Below, one piece after another: positions 35,275 to 43,306 of a stretch of DNA of 47,995 nucleotides. The position numbers and the translations under genes were made by a program. This DNA is from Symbiodinium natans. Lineage: Eukaryota > Sar > Dinophyceae > Suessiales > Symbiodiniaceae. Position 1 is the stretch's first letter. Each line of letters starts with the position of its first letter. The stretch lies in assembly GCA_905221605.1 (NCBI GenBank), contig CAJNDS010002124.1, positions 64,001-111,995 on the forward strand, written 5' to 3'. The notes under the pieces are model-generated. The model saw only the letters and a list, made by a program, of their open reading frames with translations. It did no database searches and was not told the origin of the DNA.

Positions 35275-35985
35275 ATGCTGGGTCCATTAATGTGGACACC
35301 GCCCGATGCTTGGCAAGACGGCCGGCGAGCCGTATGTACTCAGATTCGGTTTAGGTCGACGTGCTCAAGCATCCGGCATGATTGGCAACATTCTTTTTGT
35401 TTTATTTCCATCTTAACGTGCATGTTGATTCAGTACAGCATAGCCAGAGAGCCTAGCGACGCAGCACCAATGGTACCGGGATCGGACGGCCGTCAGTGGC
35501 ATCACCCTCCTCCACCTCCACCTCCACCTCCAGTTCACGGGCATGGTGTTCTACAACAAGCTCCGGTGACACCACACCAACCCACGTGGCAGATCACCGG
35601 GCCCCTTGGAGCCCCATCTGATACACTTCAAGGAACAGCTGTTCGACGTGTGCATCAGAGACAAGATGTTCCACCTCCGAATTACACCATGGCAGCTCAA
35701 CAAGGTCCTCCTGCAGCGCAACAAGGAATCCAGATACCCTGGCAACCACATCAAGGAATTGCCCGGGGACAAGTCATCAATCCCCAGGACCCGGCACAGT
35801 ACCACCACCAGTTCCAGGTTGGCGTCAATCAGCAAGGTCATCCCGCAGGAACAGGAAGCGCTCAGAGACCAAGCCCTCCAACGCATCATGCCCCTCGTCC
35901 TCCTCCTCCACCAGCTCCAGATGTACGACCTCCTCACCGCAAGGTCAACTGCCTAACGCGGCTCCAGCAGCCTACTACCCCATGA
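35275..35985 (+). CDS. ORF A: Pro/Gln-rich frame, 236 codons (may be a shadow)
   Basis: The frame is open from an ATG, with a short hydrophobic stretch (HSFCFISILTCMLIQY) and then a Pro/Gln/His-rich disordered region (HHPPPPPPPPP, QQGPPAAQQGIQ). Over 35470-35956 the next frame instead has C/G-ending codons and a globular-looking protein: FYNKLR at about 35546, then LIHFKEQLFDVCIRDKMFHL and ITPWQLNKVLLQRNK. In the RT gene of the same cluster, the minus-one shadow has exactly this Pro/Gln-rich look, so ORF A may not be translated. ORF A ends in ATGA overlapping the ATG of ORF B. Confidence 0.35.
   Translation: MLGPLMWTPPDAWQDGRRAVCTQIRFRSTCSSIRHDWQHSFCFISILTCMLIQYSIAREPSDAAPMVPGSDGRQWHHPPPPPPPPPVHGHGVLQQAPVTPHQPTWQITGPLGAPSDTLQGTAVRRVHQRQDVPPPNYTMAAQQGPPAAQQGIQIPWQPHQGIARGQVINPQDPAQYHHQFQVGVNQQGHPAGTGSAQRPSPPTHHAPRPPPPPAPDVRPPHRKVNCLTRLQQPTTP
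35606..35956 (+). CDS. ORF A': alternative coding-like frame
   Basis: This frame reads EPHLIHFKEQLFDVCIRDKM, then FHLRITPWQLNKVLLQRNK, and later LRDQALQRIMPLVLLLHQLQ. Codon ends (AAG, CAG, CTC, GAC, ATC) match those of the RT gene. Coding-like sequence extends upstream to about 35470 but is interrupted by TGA near 35567. It is probably the true gene frame here. The amphipathic, Leu-rich helices have no recognised family. Confidence 0.45.
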   Translation: MEPHLIHFKEQLFDVCIRDKMFHLRITPWQLNKVLLQRNKESRYPGNHIKELPGDKSSIPRTRHSTTTSSRLASISKVIPQEQEALRDQALQRIMPLVLLLHQLQMYDLLTARSTA

Positions 35986-37160
35986 ACCCGGCCGGCCTCA
36001 ACCAGATCCATCATCCGCCTGCACAACAAGGAGTTCCAGGAGCTGGCCGAGATCCTCCTTCGACGCATATGCAAAGCCCAGATCAAGTTTCTCCAGGGCA
36101 GTCGCCATATTGGAATGGACCTCATCACGGGATGATTCAATACGACAACGCACAAAGTCAAGGCCTTTCACCTCCCGGTCATCCAACATATCAGGTTACA
36201 GCTCAACAAGACGATGCAAAACAAACCGTGGTGCACAATCCCGTGCAGCAACAAGGAGTACATCAGGTCCCACCACATCATGATCAGACATCGCATCCAG
36301 CGCATGATCCTACATCTCAAATGCCACAGCATCCTAGTGGAGCACCAGGGCAACTACACGGACTACCAAGCCATCCAGCTCAACACCCTACTCAGCCGCC
36401 GGTCCACACAGTGACGTCACCAACTAGCCACCAGACCGTCGACAAACCAGGCCATGCTCATCCAGATGGACAACTTCCAGGAGACCAAATGGCTATACAG
36501 GATCAAAACGCATCTCCACCATGGACGTTGACACCGGCATCCACTACACCTTCCACATCCGTGCAGGACCTCACTCAATTTGTCAGTTGCGTCACCAACA
36601 TGTTCAAGCAGATCGTGCCCATGATGCACCAGTCGACGTCGGGACCCACACTGACCAACATGAAGCAGGAACTGATGAATCAAATGAAGCCAGACGACAC
36701 TCCGCAAGACACAGAAGCACGAGTGGTTCTCGCACCCCTCGATCTACCACACAAAGTGTCAGGACACAGCGCACCAAGCCATCTATCCCATCACCGGCAT
36801 CTCATAGCGTCCGACCTACTCCGTCGATCAAACACCACAGAAGTCACCGTCACACTTCTCCAGCCAGGTCGAAATCGGGTACCACCGGACCACCGGACAA
36901 ATCTCCAGACACATCGAGAAGGCGCTCTTCTCCAACTAGATCAGCAGTCTCGCCGCACCACAAGTCGTCCAGATCCAGAAGTTCATCCAGGCCTACGTCG
37001 AGGCCCACGCCCAATCGCACATCCTCACGCAGAAGACGCAGAAGCACTACACCTCCGTCCTCATCGAGACACCCCGCAACGAGAGCAACTTCGGAGACGT
37101 CACGAGTGGAAACACACCATAATCATCACACATTCACGCGTCAAGAACGCGAAGAACTAG
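35982..37160 (+). CDS. ORF B: 392 codons, partly Gln/His/Pro-rich
   Basis: It begins at ATG overlapping the stop of ORF A by four bases. The start (MNPAGLNQIHH) and the middle (SVQDLTQFVSCVTNMFKQIV, then LTNMKQELMNQMKPDD) have protein-like codons. The stretch 36020-36400 is Gln/His/Pro-rich, and here another frame looks more genuine. It overlaps ORF C by 640 bases (36521-37160). Function is unknown. It could be a real overlapping gene pair, or pieces of one gene displaced by indels. Confidence 0.4.
   Translation: MNPAGLNQIHHPPAQQGVPGAGRDPPSTHMQSPDQVSPGQSPYWNGPHHGMIQYDNAQSQGLSPPGHPTYQVTAQQDDAKQTVVHNPVQQQGVHQVPPHHDQTSHPAHDPTSQMPQHPSGAPGQLHGLPSHPAQHPTQPPVHTVTSPTSHQTVDKPGHAHPDGQLPGDQMAIQDQNASPPWTLTPASTTPSTSVQDLTQFVSCVTNMFKQIVPMMHQSTSGPTLTNMKQELMNQMKPDDTPQDTEARVVLAPLDLPHKVSGHSAPSHLSHHRHLIASDLLRRSNTTEVTVTLLQPGRNRVPPDHRTNLQTHREGALLQLDQQSRRTTSRPDPEVHPGLRRGPRPIAHPHAEDAEALHLRPHRDTPQREQLRRRHEWKHTIIITHSRVKNAKN
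35986..36528 (+). CDS. ORF B': alternative coding-like frame with two internal TGAs
   Basis: This frame reads IIRLHNKEFQELAEILLRRI, then CKAQIKFLQGSRHIGMDL, TGA at 36133, VKAFHLPVIQHIRLQLNKT and EYIRSHHIMIRHRIQRMIL, TGA at 36412, and finally QAMLIQMDNFQETKWLYRIK. It is rich in Ile/Leu/Lys/Arg helices and uses C/G-ending codons, so it is more protein-like than ORF B across the same bases. The interruptions point to a damaged copy or sequence error. No family was recognised. Confidence 0.4.
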
Positions 37161-38179
37161 GAGATCTTTACCAACGAGCTCTACAAGATCCACATCGGCT
37201 GGAATGCGTCACGGAGATGTACCACACACAAGACCCTCCCCCTCCAGCTGATCCAAGCAAAGGACGACGCCGCAAATACATGGACAACCTCGTCAACGAC
37301 ATCAACAAGATCGCCGAGAATTATTCATGGTGGGCCACGGAACCCGCACAGCAGGCGATCAGACAGGTCGCCAGATCCTTTGCGAACGCACATCCATCCA
37401 TCACGCCCTACCTCTGCGGCTTCAGAGACACAGGCCCACCTCACTTCACACCCACCTCCATCCAACCAGAAATACTGAAGCTCGACCCGTGCAACGCGAA
37501 GGCCAACAGAGCCAGCCAACCCCTGGTACAAGTCCTCGTCATACCACTTCGGAAAACCCGTCCACCTCCATTTCCACAAGATGACGCACGACCTCTACCC
37601 CCACTTCACAAAGGCACCCACAGAGCCTACTGGTCCCATGCTACCGACGAGGCTGGCCTCTGGCACATACTACGTGAGGGATTCGTTCGTCCCACAAATT
37701 GGCAGCGGACCAATTGGGATGACGCAGACCTCACCTTTCAGGAGGCGTATTTACCACATCGGGGGTTCAACGGGTTCCACCAAGACAACGGGCCGGACCA
37801 TCACCAACTCGGCATCGGCTTCACCAACCTGCAGAAGGCACTTCGCATTCCCAAGGCAAAAGCCGGCCCCTCCGACGACACCGTCAGCGTTGGCTACACC
37901 GTCTTTGGGAAGATCAAGTCAGGAGCAGCACGCCACTCACACATCAAGACCGGCGGTGGAGGCTGGGCGACGCAAAAAGGCCTCCTCGAGGAGTACCTCA
38001 ACGACCGACATCAAGCCTATACCGCCATCTTCTCCCATCCCGAAAAGCGTGTCATCGACGCGCAGAACGCAGAGATCACCGGTATCACCATCAACCTCTT
38101 CCACCCCAGAAGCACCACACCTACCAGCACTCGCAGATCCAGATCACCGAGAACATCAAGGAGAACCAGAAGGGAGTGA
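36521..38179 (+). CDS. ORF C: 552 codons, RS-rich N-terminus, globular C-terminus
   Basis: Residues about 60-210 are Arg/Ser/Pro/Thr-rich (RSRSSSRPTSRPTPNRTS, SSRRRRRSTTPPSSS), suggesting a disordered nucleic-acid-binding region. From about residue 210 the protein becomes globular (RQEREELGDLYQRALQDP, YMDNLVNDINKIAENYSWW). The C-terminal domain runs from about residue 367: HRAYWSHATDEAGLWHILRE, then FVRPTNWQRTNWDDADLTF, then VSVGYTVFGKIKSGAARHS. The H-A-T...ILREGF pattern faintly resembles the start of ADP-ribosyltransferase folds, but that is tentative. Between 37515 and 37610 another frame (NPWYKSSSYHFGKPVHLHFH) looks more genuine, implying two compensating shifts. Confidence 0.6.
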   Translation: MDVDTGIHYTFHIRAGPHSICQLRHQHVQADRAHDAPVDVGTHTDQHEAGTDESNEARRHSARHRSTSGSRTPRSTTQSVRTQRTKPSIPSPASHSVRPTPSIKHHRSHRHTSPARSKSGTTGPPDKSPDTSRRRSSPTRSAVSPHHKSSRSRSSSRPTSRPTPNRTSSRRRRRSTTPPSSSRHPATRATSETSRVETHHNHHTFTRQEREELGDLYQRALQDPHRLECVTEMYHTQDPPPPADPSKGRRRKYMDNLVNDINKIAENYSWWATEPAQQAIRQVARSFANAHPSITPYLCGFRDTGPPHFTPTSIQPEILKLDPCNAKANRASQPLVQVLVIPLRKTRPPPFPQDDARPLPPLHKGTHRAYWSHATDEAGLWHILREGFVRPTNWQRTNWDDADLTFQEAYLPHRGFNGFHQDNGPDHHQLGIGFTNLQKALRIPKAKAGPSDDTVSVGYTVFGKIKSGAARHSHIKTGGGGWATQKGLLEEYLNDRHQAYTAIFSHPEKRVIDAQNAEITGITINLFHPRSTTPTSTRRSRSPRTSRRTRRE

Positions 38180-38414
38180 AACGCCAAGAAAGTCACACCA
38201 TTCTTCCAGATCAAAACCTACATGGAAGAAGATGAGCTCGCTTGAACAGCCAGAAGTGACGACGCGCACCCTTTTCACTTCCAATTCGCTGACAGCTACC
38301 AGCAGGCATTCTTCATCAGCTGAGACCTGCAAAGAAGTTTGAGAAGAGCCTTGCGTGTTCACGCCTGGCATGACATGTCACCTTGTCTGTTGAAGGCTAC
38401 GCTTCATGTAACAT
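38180..38414 (+). other. Spacer before the RT gene, possible true RT start
   Basis: It contains five CATG tetramers. An ATG at 38375 opens a frame reading MSPCLLKATLHVTCAGPFIY, then KHFKEDTGRTFQ, that looks coding. It passes into the RT frame near 38470 only through a frame change, so the RT start cannot be fixed. Confidence 0.4.
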
Positions 38415-40586
38415 GTGCCGGGCCCTTCATCTACAAGCACTTCAAAGAAGACACCGGTCGCACATTCCAACCTCAAGTCATTGATTGCCAATGTCAACGT
38501 ATTTGCCAGCAAGCTTCGAGCCCGACTTCAGCGTCACCTACGTCGCAAAACATCCACATGGAAATCCGTCAAGACCCGAGTTGATGGCAGAGCGAGAATG
38601 TGGGGCATCATCACCGCATTGTGCTCCACCACTGCGTTGCGATGGAAGACTACACGCTCCATCCTCAATCCCAATTTTCCCGCCGAGAACATCTACATGC
38701 TACTACGCATGGCCAACATACTGGAGTCACCATACAAAGAATTTTGCAGATCCGCACTGACCAAAGCACTGGAAAAGCGGGAAATGGAGTTTCCCAACAT
38801 CCAACCTCTCGTCGTCAGCCTGCTCCCGCCCATGGACGCGTGCAAACAGCATCTTCGAGAAGTTCTTCGCGCCCTACTAACCACGCACAGTCATGAACTA
38901 TGTGCACTACACGTACCAAAAACTACGGTTGTGGTACGACCAGGATCAAGCATTGAATCTCAGTGCCACAATTGGCAAAAGATATGTTTCGGACCAAAGG
39001 TACCAAGAAGATGCACGTGCCCCACACCTACCAGAGATCTGGACAAACACCAGGTCATTGATCTTCAACTTCAACATGCACATCCCGATGACCCACTACA
39101 CCACATTGTCACCTACTCGTCTAAGACCGGGACCTTCTCAGAACCGACGACATGGGTATCGCAAACAACACAGGACATTCTCAACTGGTGCAGACGAAAT
39201 GGATTAGCGGCGCCGCCAGAAGAGTCCGTCAGACTGGCACTGGAACCCGCCACACGGGAAGCTCTCACACAACCTACCATCTACATCGACCACGCCATGG
39301 TGAAACAGCTCCAGGAGAAGTACAACGGCTACATATTGGCATGTGAAGACCATCACCCTCGCAAAATGCTAGCGTATTGTCCGTTGCACTTCCAACAGCT
39401 CATGGACAAAATGTACGGAGACCCACAAGTATTCACCAAGCTCATGCTCACACCTGTCGTCGCAGCCCACAACGCATGGCACCAACTACCTCAACGCCTC
39501 AAGATCAAGTATGCGTGGGGCATCCGACGACACAAAAGCTTCAAGGTTCCGGTGTCGTATATTTTCCCCAAGCGGAAGAAAGGATTCATCAAATCACGGC
39601 CCATCGTATCCTTCGCCCAGCACTTCGCCAAGAAGCTGTTCTCCGTGGTTGCCAAAGTACTAACCAACATCATATACCAGGCCTTCCCCGACGCACTCCA
39701 GCAGGACAACTCCTACAAGATCTTCAAGGACCTCCACAAGTTCATGCAGGTCAGTACAGGAGAAATGCACCTCCAGATTGCAGATCTAGCAGGCTTCTTC
39801 ACCAGCGTTCCACAAGATCGAATTCTACAAGCACTTACCATCGCACTGCGCAAGTATTACAACACATCCCAAAGAGGCTTCAACTACTGGCAGGACGTCA
39901 CCATCACGTTTGACACCAAGAAGACATTACGCACAGCCAGAACGTTCAACGGCAAGATCAGGAAGATCAACCAAGGAAGATTCACCATCTACATGCACGA
40001 CATCTGGGACATCGCACAGTGCGTCCTCAAGTGCAGCTACTTTACATCCCAACAACAGGTCTACAAACAGACCCGAGGCAGCCCCATGGGACATCCCATG
40101 TCTCCAGTGTTGTGCCACATGGTCTGCTGTGTCGAAGAACATCAATGGTACAACACATACCGATCCATGCTCGCCTCCAGCCAGACCTTCAACAAGTTCA
40201 CCAAAAGATATGTCGACGATCGGATTTGCATACTACCCACAACGTGGGCCTGCACTGTCCCGTGGAATGAGTTTCTTCAGACGGAGTTCTACGGGCCACC
40301 AATTTTGCTCGAGGAACAAGACCATACAGAATACCTCGGATGCAGCATTGATCTTCAACATGGTGAAGTTCAACTCATACTCCCATCGGAAACGCACCAA
40401 CTGATCTCACCCAGGGGATCAACACCCATGGTGCACCGGGCAAGCGCCTACCGCACGAGACGACGCATGATCTCCAAGATCGCGTACCCAGAAAGAGTAC
40501 GTCTACGCCAACTCCGACAACTACGTGCACTATATCAAAAACATGATCCTGACATGCTTCAGTTTGTGCATAGACCGACACGATAA
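38415..40586 (+). CDS. ORF D: Penelope-like reverse transcriptase, 723 codons
   Basis: The frame opens with GTG at 38415; the first in-frame ATG is 38598. RT motifs appear in order. Residues 382-400 carry fingers motifs (YIFPKRKKG, SRPIVSF). Residues 455-467 read IADLAGFFTSVPQ (motif A, D457), the Penelope 'D..SLFTN(I/V)P' pattern. Residues 548-565 read QVYKQTRGSPMGHPMSPV (motif B), as in 'YxQxxGxxMGSPLSP'. Residues 599-602 are YVDD (motif C), and 639-643 are EYLGC. No GIY-YIG endonuclease, RNase H or integrase is visible before or after. Residues 160-240 may be out of frame, since another frame (MNYVHYTYQKLRLWYDQD) looks better. The enzyme would copy element RNA, probably priming on exposed DNA ends. 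Confidence 0.88.
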   Translation: MPGPSSTSTSKKTPVAHSNLKSLIANVNVFASKLRARLQRHLRRKTSTWKSVKTRVDGRARMWGIITALCSTTALRWKTTRSILNPNFPAENIYMLLRMANILESPYKEFCRSALTKALEKREMEFPNIQPLVVSLLPPMDACKQHLREVLRALLTTHSHELCALHVPKTTVVVRPGSSIESQCHNWQKICFGPKVPRRCTCPTPTRDLDKHQVIDLQLQHAHPDDPLHHIVTYSSKTGTFSEPTTWVSQTTQDILNWCRRNGLAAPPEESVRLALEPATREALTQPTIYIDHAMVKQLQEKYNGYILACEDHHPRKMLAYCPLHFQQLMDKMYGDPQVFTKLMLTPVVAAHNAWHQLPQRLKIKYAWGIRRHKSFKVPVSYIFPKRKKGFIKSRPIVSFAQHFAKKLFSVVAKVLTNIIYQAFPDALQQDNSYKIFKDLHKFMQVSTGEMHLQIADLAGFFTSVPQDRILQALTIALRKYYNTSQRGFNYWQDVTITFDTKKTLRTARTFNGKIRKINQGRFTIYMHDIWDIAQCVLKCSYFTSQQQVYKQTRGSPMGHPMSPVLCHMVCCVEEHQWYNTYRSMLASSQTFNKFTKRYVDDRICILPTTWACTVPWNEFLQTEFYGPPILLEEQDHTEYLGCSIDLQHGEVQLILPSETHQLISPRGSTPMVHRASAYRTRRRMISKIAYPERVRLRQLRQLRALYQKHDPDMLQFVHRPTR

Positions 40587-40709
40587 GACGAATTGCGATG
40601 CCATGACCGCTCATGATAAAACATGTCATGCTTCATGCTAACATGCTGAATGAGCTCATGACCATGCATTCATGCAAGTGCCAAGCGCAGCAGTCGTGCG
40701 TCAAGTGTG
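40587..40709 (+). promoter_or_regulatory. CATG-dense spacer between ORF D and ORF E
   Basis: Nine CATG tetramers lie within 40599-40675, where under one is expected. Several occur as CTCATGA or TTCATGC. Its role is unknown. It could be a regulatory or processing signal, and each CATG also contains an ATG. A small frame from ATG 40613 crosses it with a Cys cluster (CKCQAQQSCVKC). Confidence 0.45.
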
Positions 40710-40800
40710 ATGAGCTACGCGCCTCCCTCACCGAGAACAGCATTCGCACTGTCCATGTCGACATCTATGTCCTCCACCAACAAGATCCCAGACGACAGGT
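40613..40800 (+). CDS. ORF E N-terminal segment with Cys cluster (alternative frame)
   Basis: From ATG 40613 the frame reads MIKHVMLHANMLNELMTM, then HSCKCQAQQSCVKCDELRAS, then SIRTVHVDIYVLHQQD. The C-x-C-x5-C-x2-C spacing could bind zinc. After about 40800 the coding-like frame is that of ORF E. This may be the real start of the ORF E protein, joined across a frame change, or a separate small protein (its frame stays open to 40948). Confidence 0.35.
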
Positions 40801-41822
40801 TGAGTCAAACGCCAACTATGAACGCTACATCAAGCGAACATCCAGAGTCACTGGAGACTTCACAGCAGGCCGCATTGACCACACAGAACCTGGACGAGAC
40901 GAAGGAACCCAGACAGGAACCGCAGGGAAAAGGCCTCGAAGCAGTTGAACACATCCTTGCACTCCAACATGACCGCATTGTCGCCGTGAGTGGCCGCCTG
41001 GAAGATATCGAGAACACGCTCCAGTACATCTACAAGAACACCAGCACCAACGCCATCCTTCAAGAGCGCCAGGACATCAGGCTGGCTGCCCTTCGAGCAG
41101 ACTCCGCCAGAGCCACCACCGACAACATGATCCAACGACACACCCACACACTACGCCAAATCAACCTGAAGATCGCGGAGATCCAGAGAGAACAAAATGC
41201 ACAAACACAACGATTGATCGACGTGGAGAGCAGATTGGATGCGATCACCTACACCATGGAGGCCATGAAAGACAAACTCCAACAACACTCCACACAACAA
41301 CGCGAAGACCCCCACACCAGCAAGTCCCTCCTCGTCGACAGCATCGAGTACGCCCGCGTACGCATCGACAAAGTTGAGGAACAGATTCAGAAACACGGAC
41401 AAACCATCAACTACATGTACAACTACTTCAAGCCTGGAGCCAGAACGCCTACCAGCTCGGATACAACACCTGTGGGCGATACCGCTCCAAGTCGAGAACT
41501 CCTTATGATCCCAATCCGAGCAGACCAAATCCCGCGTCGTCCAGTTCGGCTACACAGTGAACACAACATGCGTCAAAGCCACGCCAGAGCAGAAGAAGAT
41601 CTACAAAATGATCGAGATCGAGTTCACCAACCGGAAGCGATTGGAAACGTTTTATCTTTGGTCATTTTGTTTTGCATTTTCAAAAACGAGTCCTGCTCTA
41701 TCTCACCTACATCCGAACCTCGGCTTGGAGAGAGAAAAAGTACCTGCACCAGATGCGAGCCGTGCACCTTCACTCCTCATCATAAACATCATCATATAGC
41801 ATGCGGCATGTGCAACATGTAA
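40710..41822 (+). CDS. ORF E: coiled-coil protein, about 370 codons
   Basis: The central part (residues about 75-240) is a long alpha-helical coiled coil: EHILALQHDRIVAVSGRLED, IENTLQYIYKN, LRQINLKIAEIQREQNAQTQ, LIDVESRLDAITYTMEAMKD, YARVRIDKVEEQIQKHGQT. Trimer- or dimer-forming helices of this kind are common in structural and ORF1-type proteins of mobile elements. After about residue 240 the frame becomes less protein-like; the other frames carry QNAYQLGYNTCGRYRSKSRT (about 41443) and then VVQFGYTVNTTCVKATPEQK (about 41530), suggesting two frame changes. The open frame itself ends with Cys/His residues (CTRCEPC, HIACGMCNM). Confidence 0.65.
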   Translation: MSYAPPSPRTAFALSMSTSMSSTNKIPDDRLSQTPTMNATSSEHPESLETSQQAALTTQNLDETKEPRQEPQGKGLEAVEHILALQHDRIVAVSGRLEDIENTLQYIYKNTSTNAILQERQDIRLAALRADSARATTDNMIQRHTHTLRQINLKIAEIQREQNAQTQRLIDVESRLDAITYTMEAMKDKLQQHSTQQREDPHTSKSLLVDSIEYARVRIDKVEEQIQKHGQTINYMYNYFKPGARTPTSSDTTPVGDTAPSRELLMIPIRADQIPRRPVRLHSEHNMRQSHARAEEDLQNDRDRVHQPEAIGNVLSLVILFCIFKNESCSISPTSEPRLGERKSTCTRCEPCTFTPHHKHHHIACGMCNM

Positions 41823-41858
41823 GATTGACATGAAAGCAAGACAATCACGTCGCATGAC

Positions 41859-42935
41859 ATGCCATGCTGCAGCCGGTTGAGCGCATCGGGTGACCAACCA
41901 GAACACGCTCTCCTTTGGCCTAACATGGGCAAGCATGATCCTCACCATGCTGATCCTCATTCCCTACATCTACGTTCCAGATCGATGAGACGCAGATCGG
42001 ACAACAACAACAGACCAAGAAGAAGATCACCATTGGAAAGAAATCCGGCCAACAGATCCGGAGAAAGGGCCAGACGCCACGAGCATCACGAGCATGAACA
42101 TCAACCATCGACCACCAGGAACAAAAAACAGGAGGAGCTCCAGAGAGCAATTGAGACAGCAAAGACTGAGAACATCGAGATCATGGACGACATCACCGTA
42201 CCTGACCTCACCTACCTGATGATCGAGGAAGCCATCAGCATGCAGGCCATACTGAAGATTTTCGACGTCAGCGGCACACCACTCGAGTTGCGCAGCAGCA
42301 CGCACCAGATCGACATCCTCAAGGCATTCGACAAGAGCAAAGCCCAAGGACACGGAGTTTACACGCTCAACAAGTCCGAAGTGATAAACTGGTTCACCCC
42401 AACATCGCTGGCAGTCAAAACCAGACATCCAAGTTGTACCGTCTACGAATTCATCGAGCTTCTCGAACAACATGTGATCTCCGAAACCGCCATGCACAAA
42501 CTCCTCGAGCAGGACACCGTCAACAGCATCGACCAGTACCGAAGAGCCTTCATGCAGTTCAATGAGCAGAACAACCAGGAGCTCGTCACAAAGTCCATAG
42601 CAGTGAAGGCACGGCCCAAAATGCCCGCGGAGCCCAGCGCACCATCCCCAGATGTGCCTGTCAAGGCTCCACCAGAGTCCATGCCGTCCCACATCGGCCA
42701 ACCCCCTCCGGAACCACCGACACACGCCCCAGTCACCAACCCAGTTTATCATCCCCCACCACCTCCACCAGCAGAACCCATCCATCGGCCTCCTGCCAAA
42801 GCCATGCCTCACCATGACGCCAACACGTGCAGGCACTACTACAACTGCCATGGCTACTGCGATTGTGGAAGATGGTGCCAGAAAGTCCATGATCATGATG
42901 GACCACACGAATGTGAAAGATGCCAAACAAGATGA
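41859..42935 (+). CDS. ORF F: Gag-like protein with Cys/His C-terminus, 358 codons
   Basis: Starts at ATG inside a CATG-dense spacer. Its layout has four parts. The first is a basic Arg/Ser/His N-terminus (RSRSMRRRSDNNNRPRRRS). The second is a helical middle (residues about 88-240: EELQRAIETAKTENIEIMDD, LTYLMIEEAISMQAILKIF, VYEFIELLEQHVISETAMHK). The third is a Pro-rich linker (about 255-320). The fourth is a Cys/His cluster with spacing C-x5-C-x3-C-x-C-x3-C-x3-H-x-H-x3-H-x-C-x2-C (CRHYYNCHGYCDCGRWC, then DGPHECERC). This order recalls Gag/nucleocapsid proteins, so an RNA-binding packaging role is plausible but inferred. In the basic N-terminal region a neighbouring frame (QQQQTKKKITIGKKSGQQIR) also looks coding. 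Confidence 0.68.
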   Translation: MPCCSRLSASGDQPEHALLWPNMGKHDPHHADPHSLHLRSRSMRRRSDNNNRPRRRSPLERNPANRSGERARRHEHHEHEHQPSTTRNKKQEELQRAIETAKTENIEIMDDITVPDLTYLMIEEAISMQAILKIFDVSGTPLELRSSTHQIDILKAFDKSKAQGHGVYTLNKSEVINWFTPTSLAVKTRHPSCTVYEFIELLEQHVISETAMHKLLEQDTVNSIDQYRRAFMQFNEQNNQELVTKSIAVKARPKMPAEPSAPSPDVPVKAPPESMPSHIGQPPPEPPTHAPVTNPVYHPPPPPPAEPIHRPPAKAMPHHDANTCRHYYNCHGYCDCGRWCQKVHDHDGPHECERCQTR

Positions 42936-43306
42936 TGGAGAGTCATGGCGAGCAACACCTACCTCCACAACTCCCAGTTCAACGAGAGGAGCTGAGACCA
43001 AGAACAACATCGAAAGACATGAGTTGTAAATATGAGGTAAGCTATGCAATGCACGCACTCCATGCGATCAAAATAACATGGAATGTTGGCGGAGCATGCG
43101 TGTTGCGGACCAGACCAGCCATCGCTACGCACGTGCACTGTCACAGTTCATGAAGAAGAAGCTTAGTAAGTCTTGGCTTGCGTGTGAAGTGAGATGTTGT
43201 GTCCATGTTTGCATGAGGGCATGTGCTCGCAATTCACGCGTCTTACCCGAGTTGCGACTTTGCTCATCACGATATAGCAGCTGGAAGCAGAAACCACCCG
43301 TGGGGC
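42936..43306 (+). promoter_or_regulatory. Spacer between ORF F and ORF G, CATG-enriched
   Basis: In the frame of ORF F, just after its TGA, a short protein-like piece (MASNTYLHNSQFNERS, ATG at 42945) appears before another stop. It may be a readthrough tail or debris. From 43020 onward there are about nine CATG tetramers up to the ORF G start. Confidence 0.35.

Noticed and set aside
35470-36528. TGA recoded as an amino acid, because some coding-like frames are interrupted by TGA
   Set aside because: TAA and TAG also interrupt such frames nearby, and TGA ends well-behaved ORFs (ORF F, ORF H), so recoding is not needed.
39377-39913. 178-codon Pro/Gln/His-rich frame inside the RT gene
   Set aside because: It is the minus-one shadow of the clearly conserved RT motifs and served as the model for recognising shadows elsewhere in the cluster.
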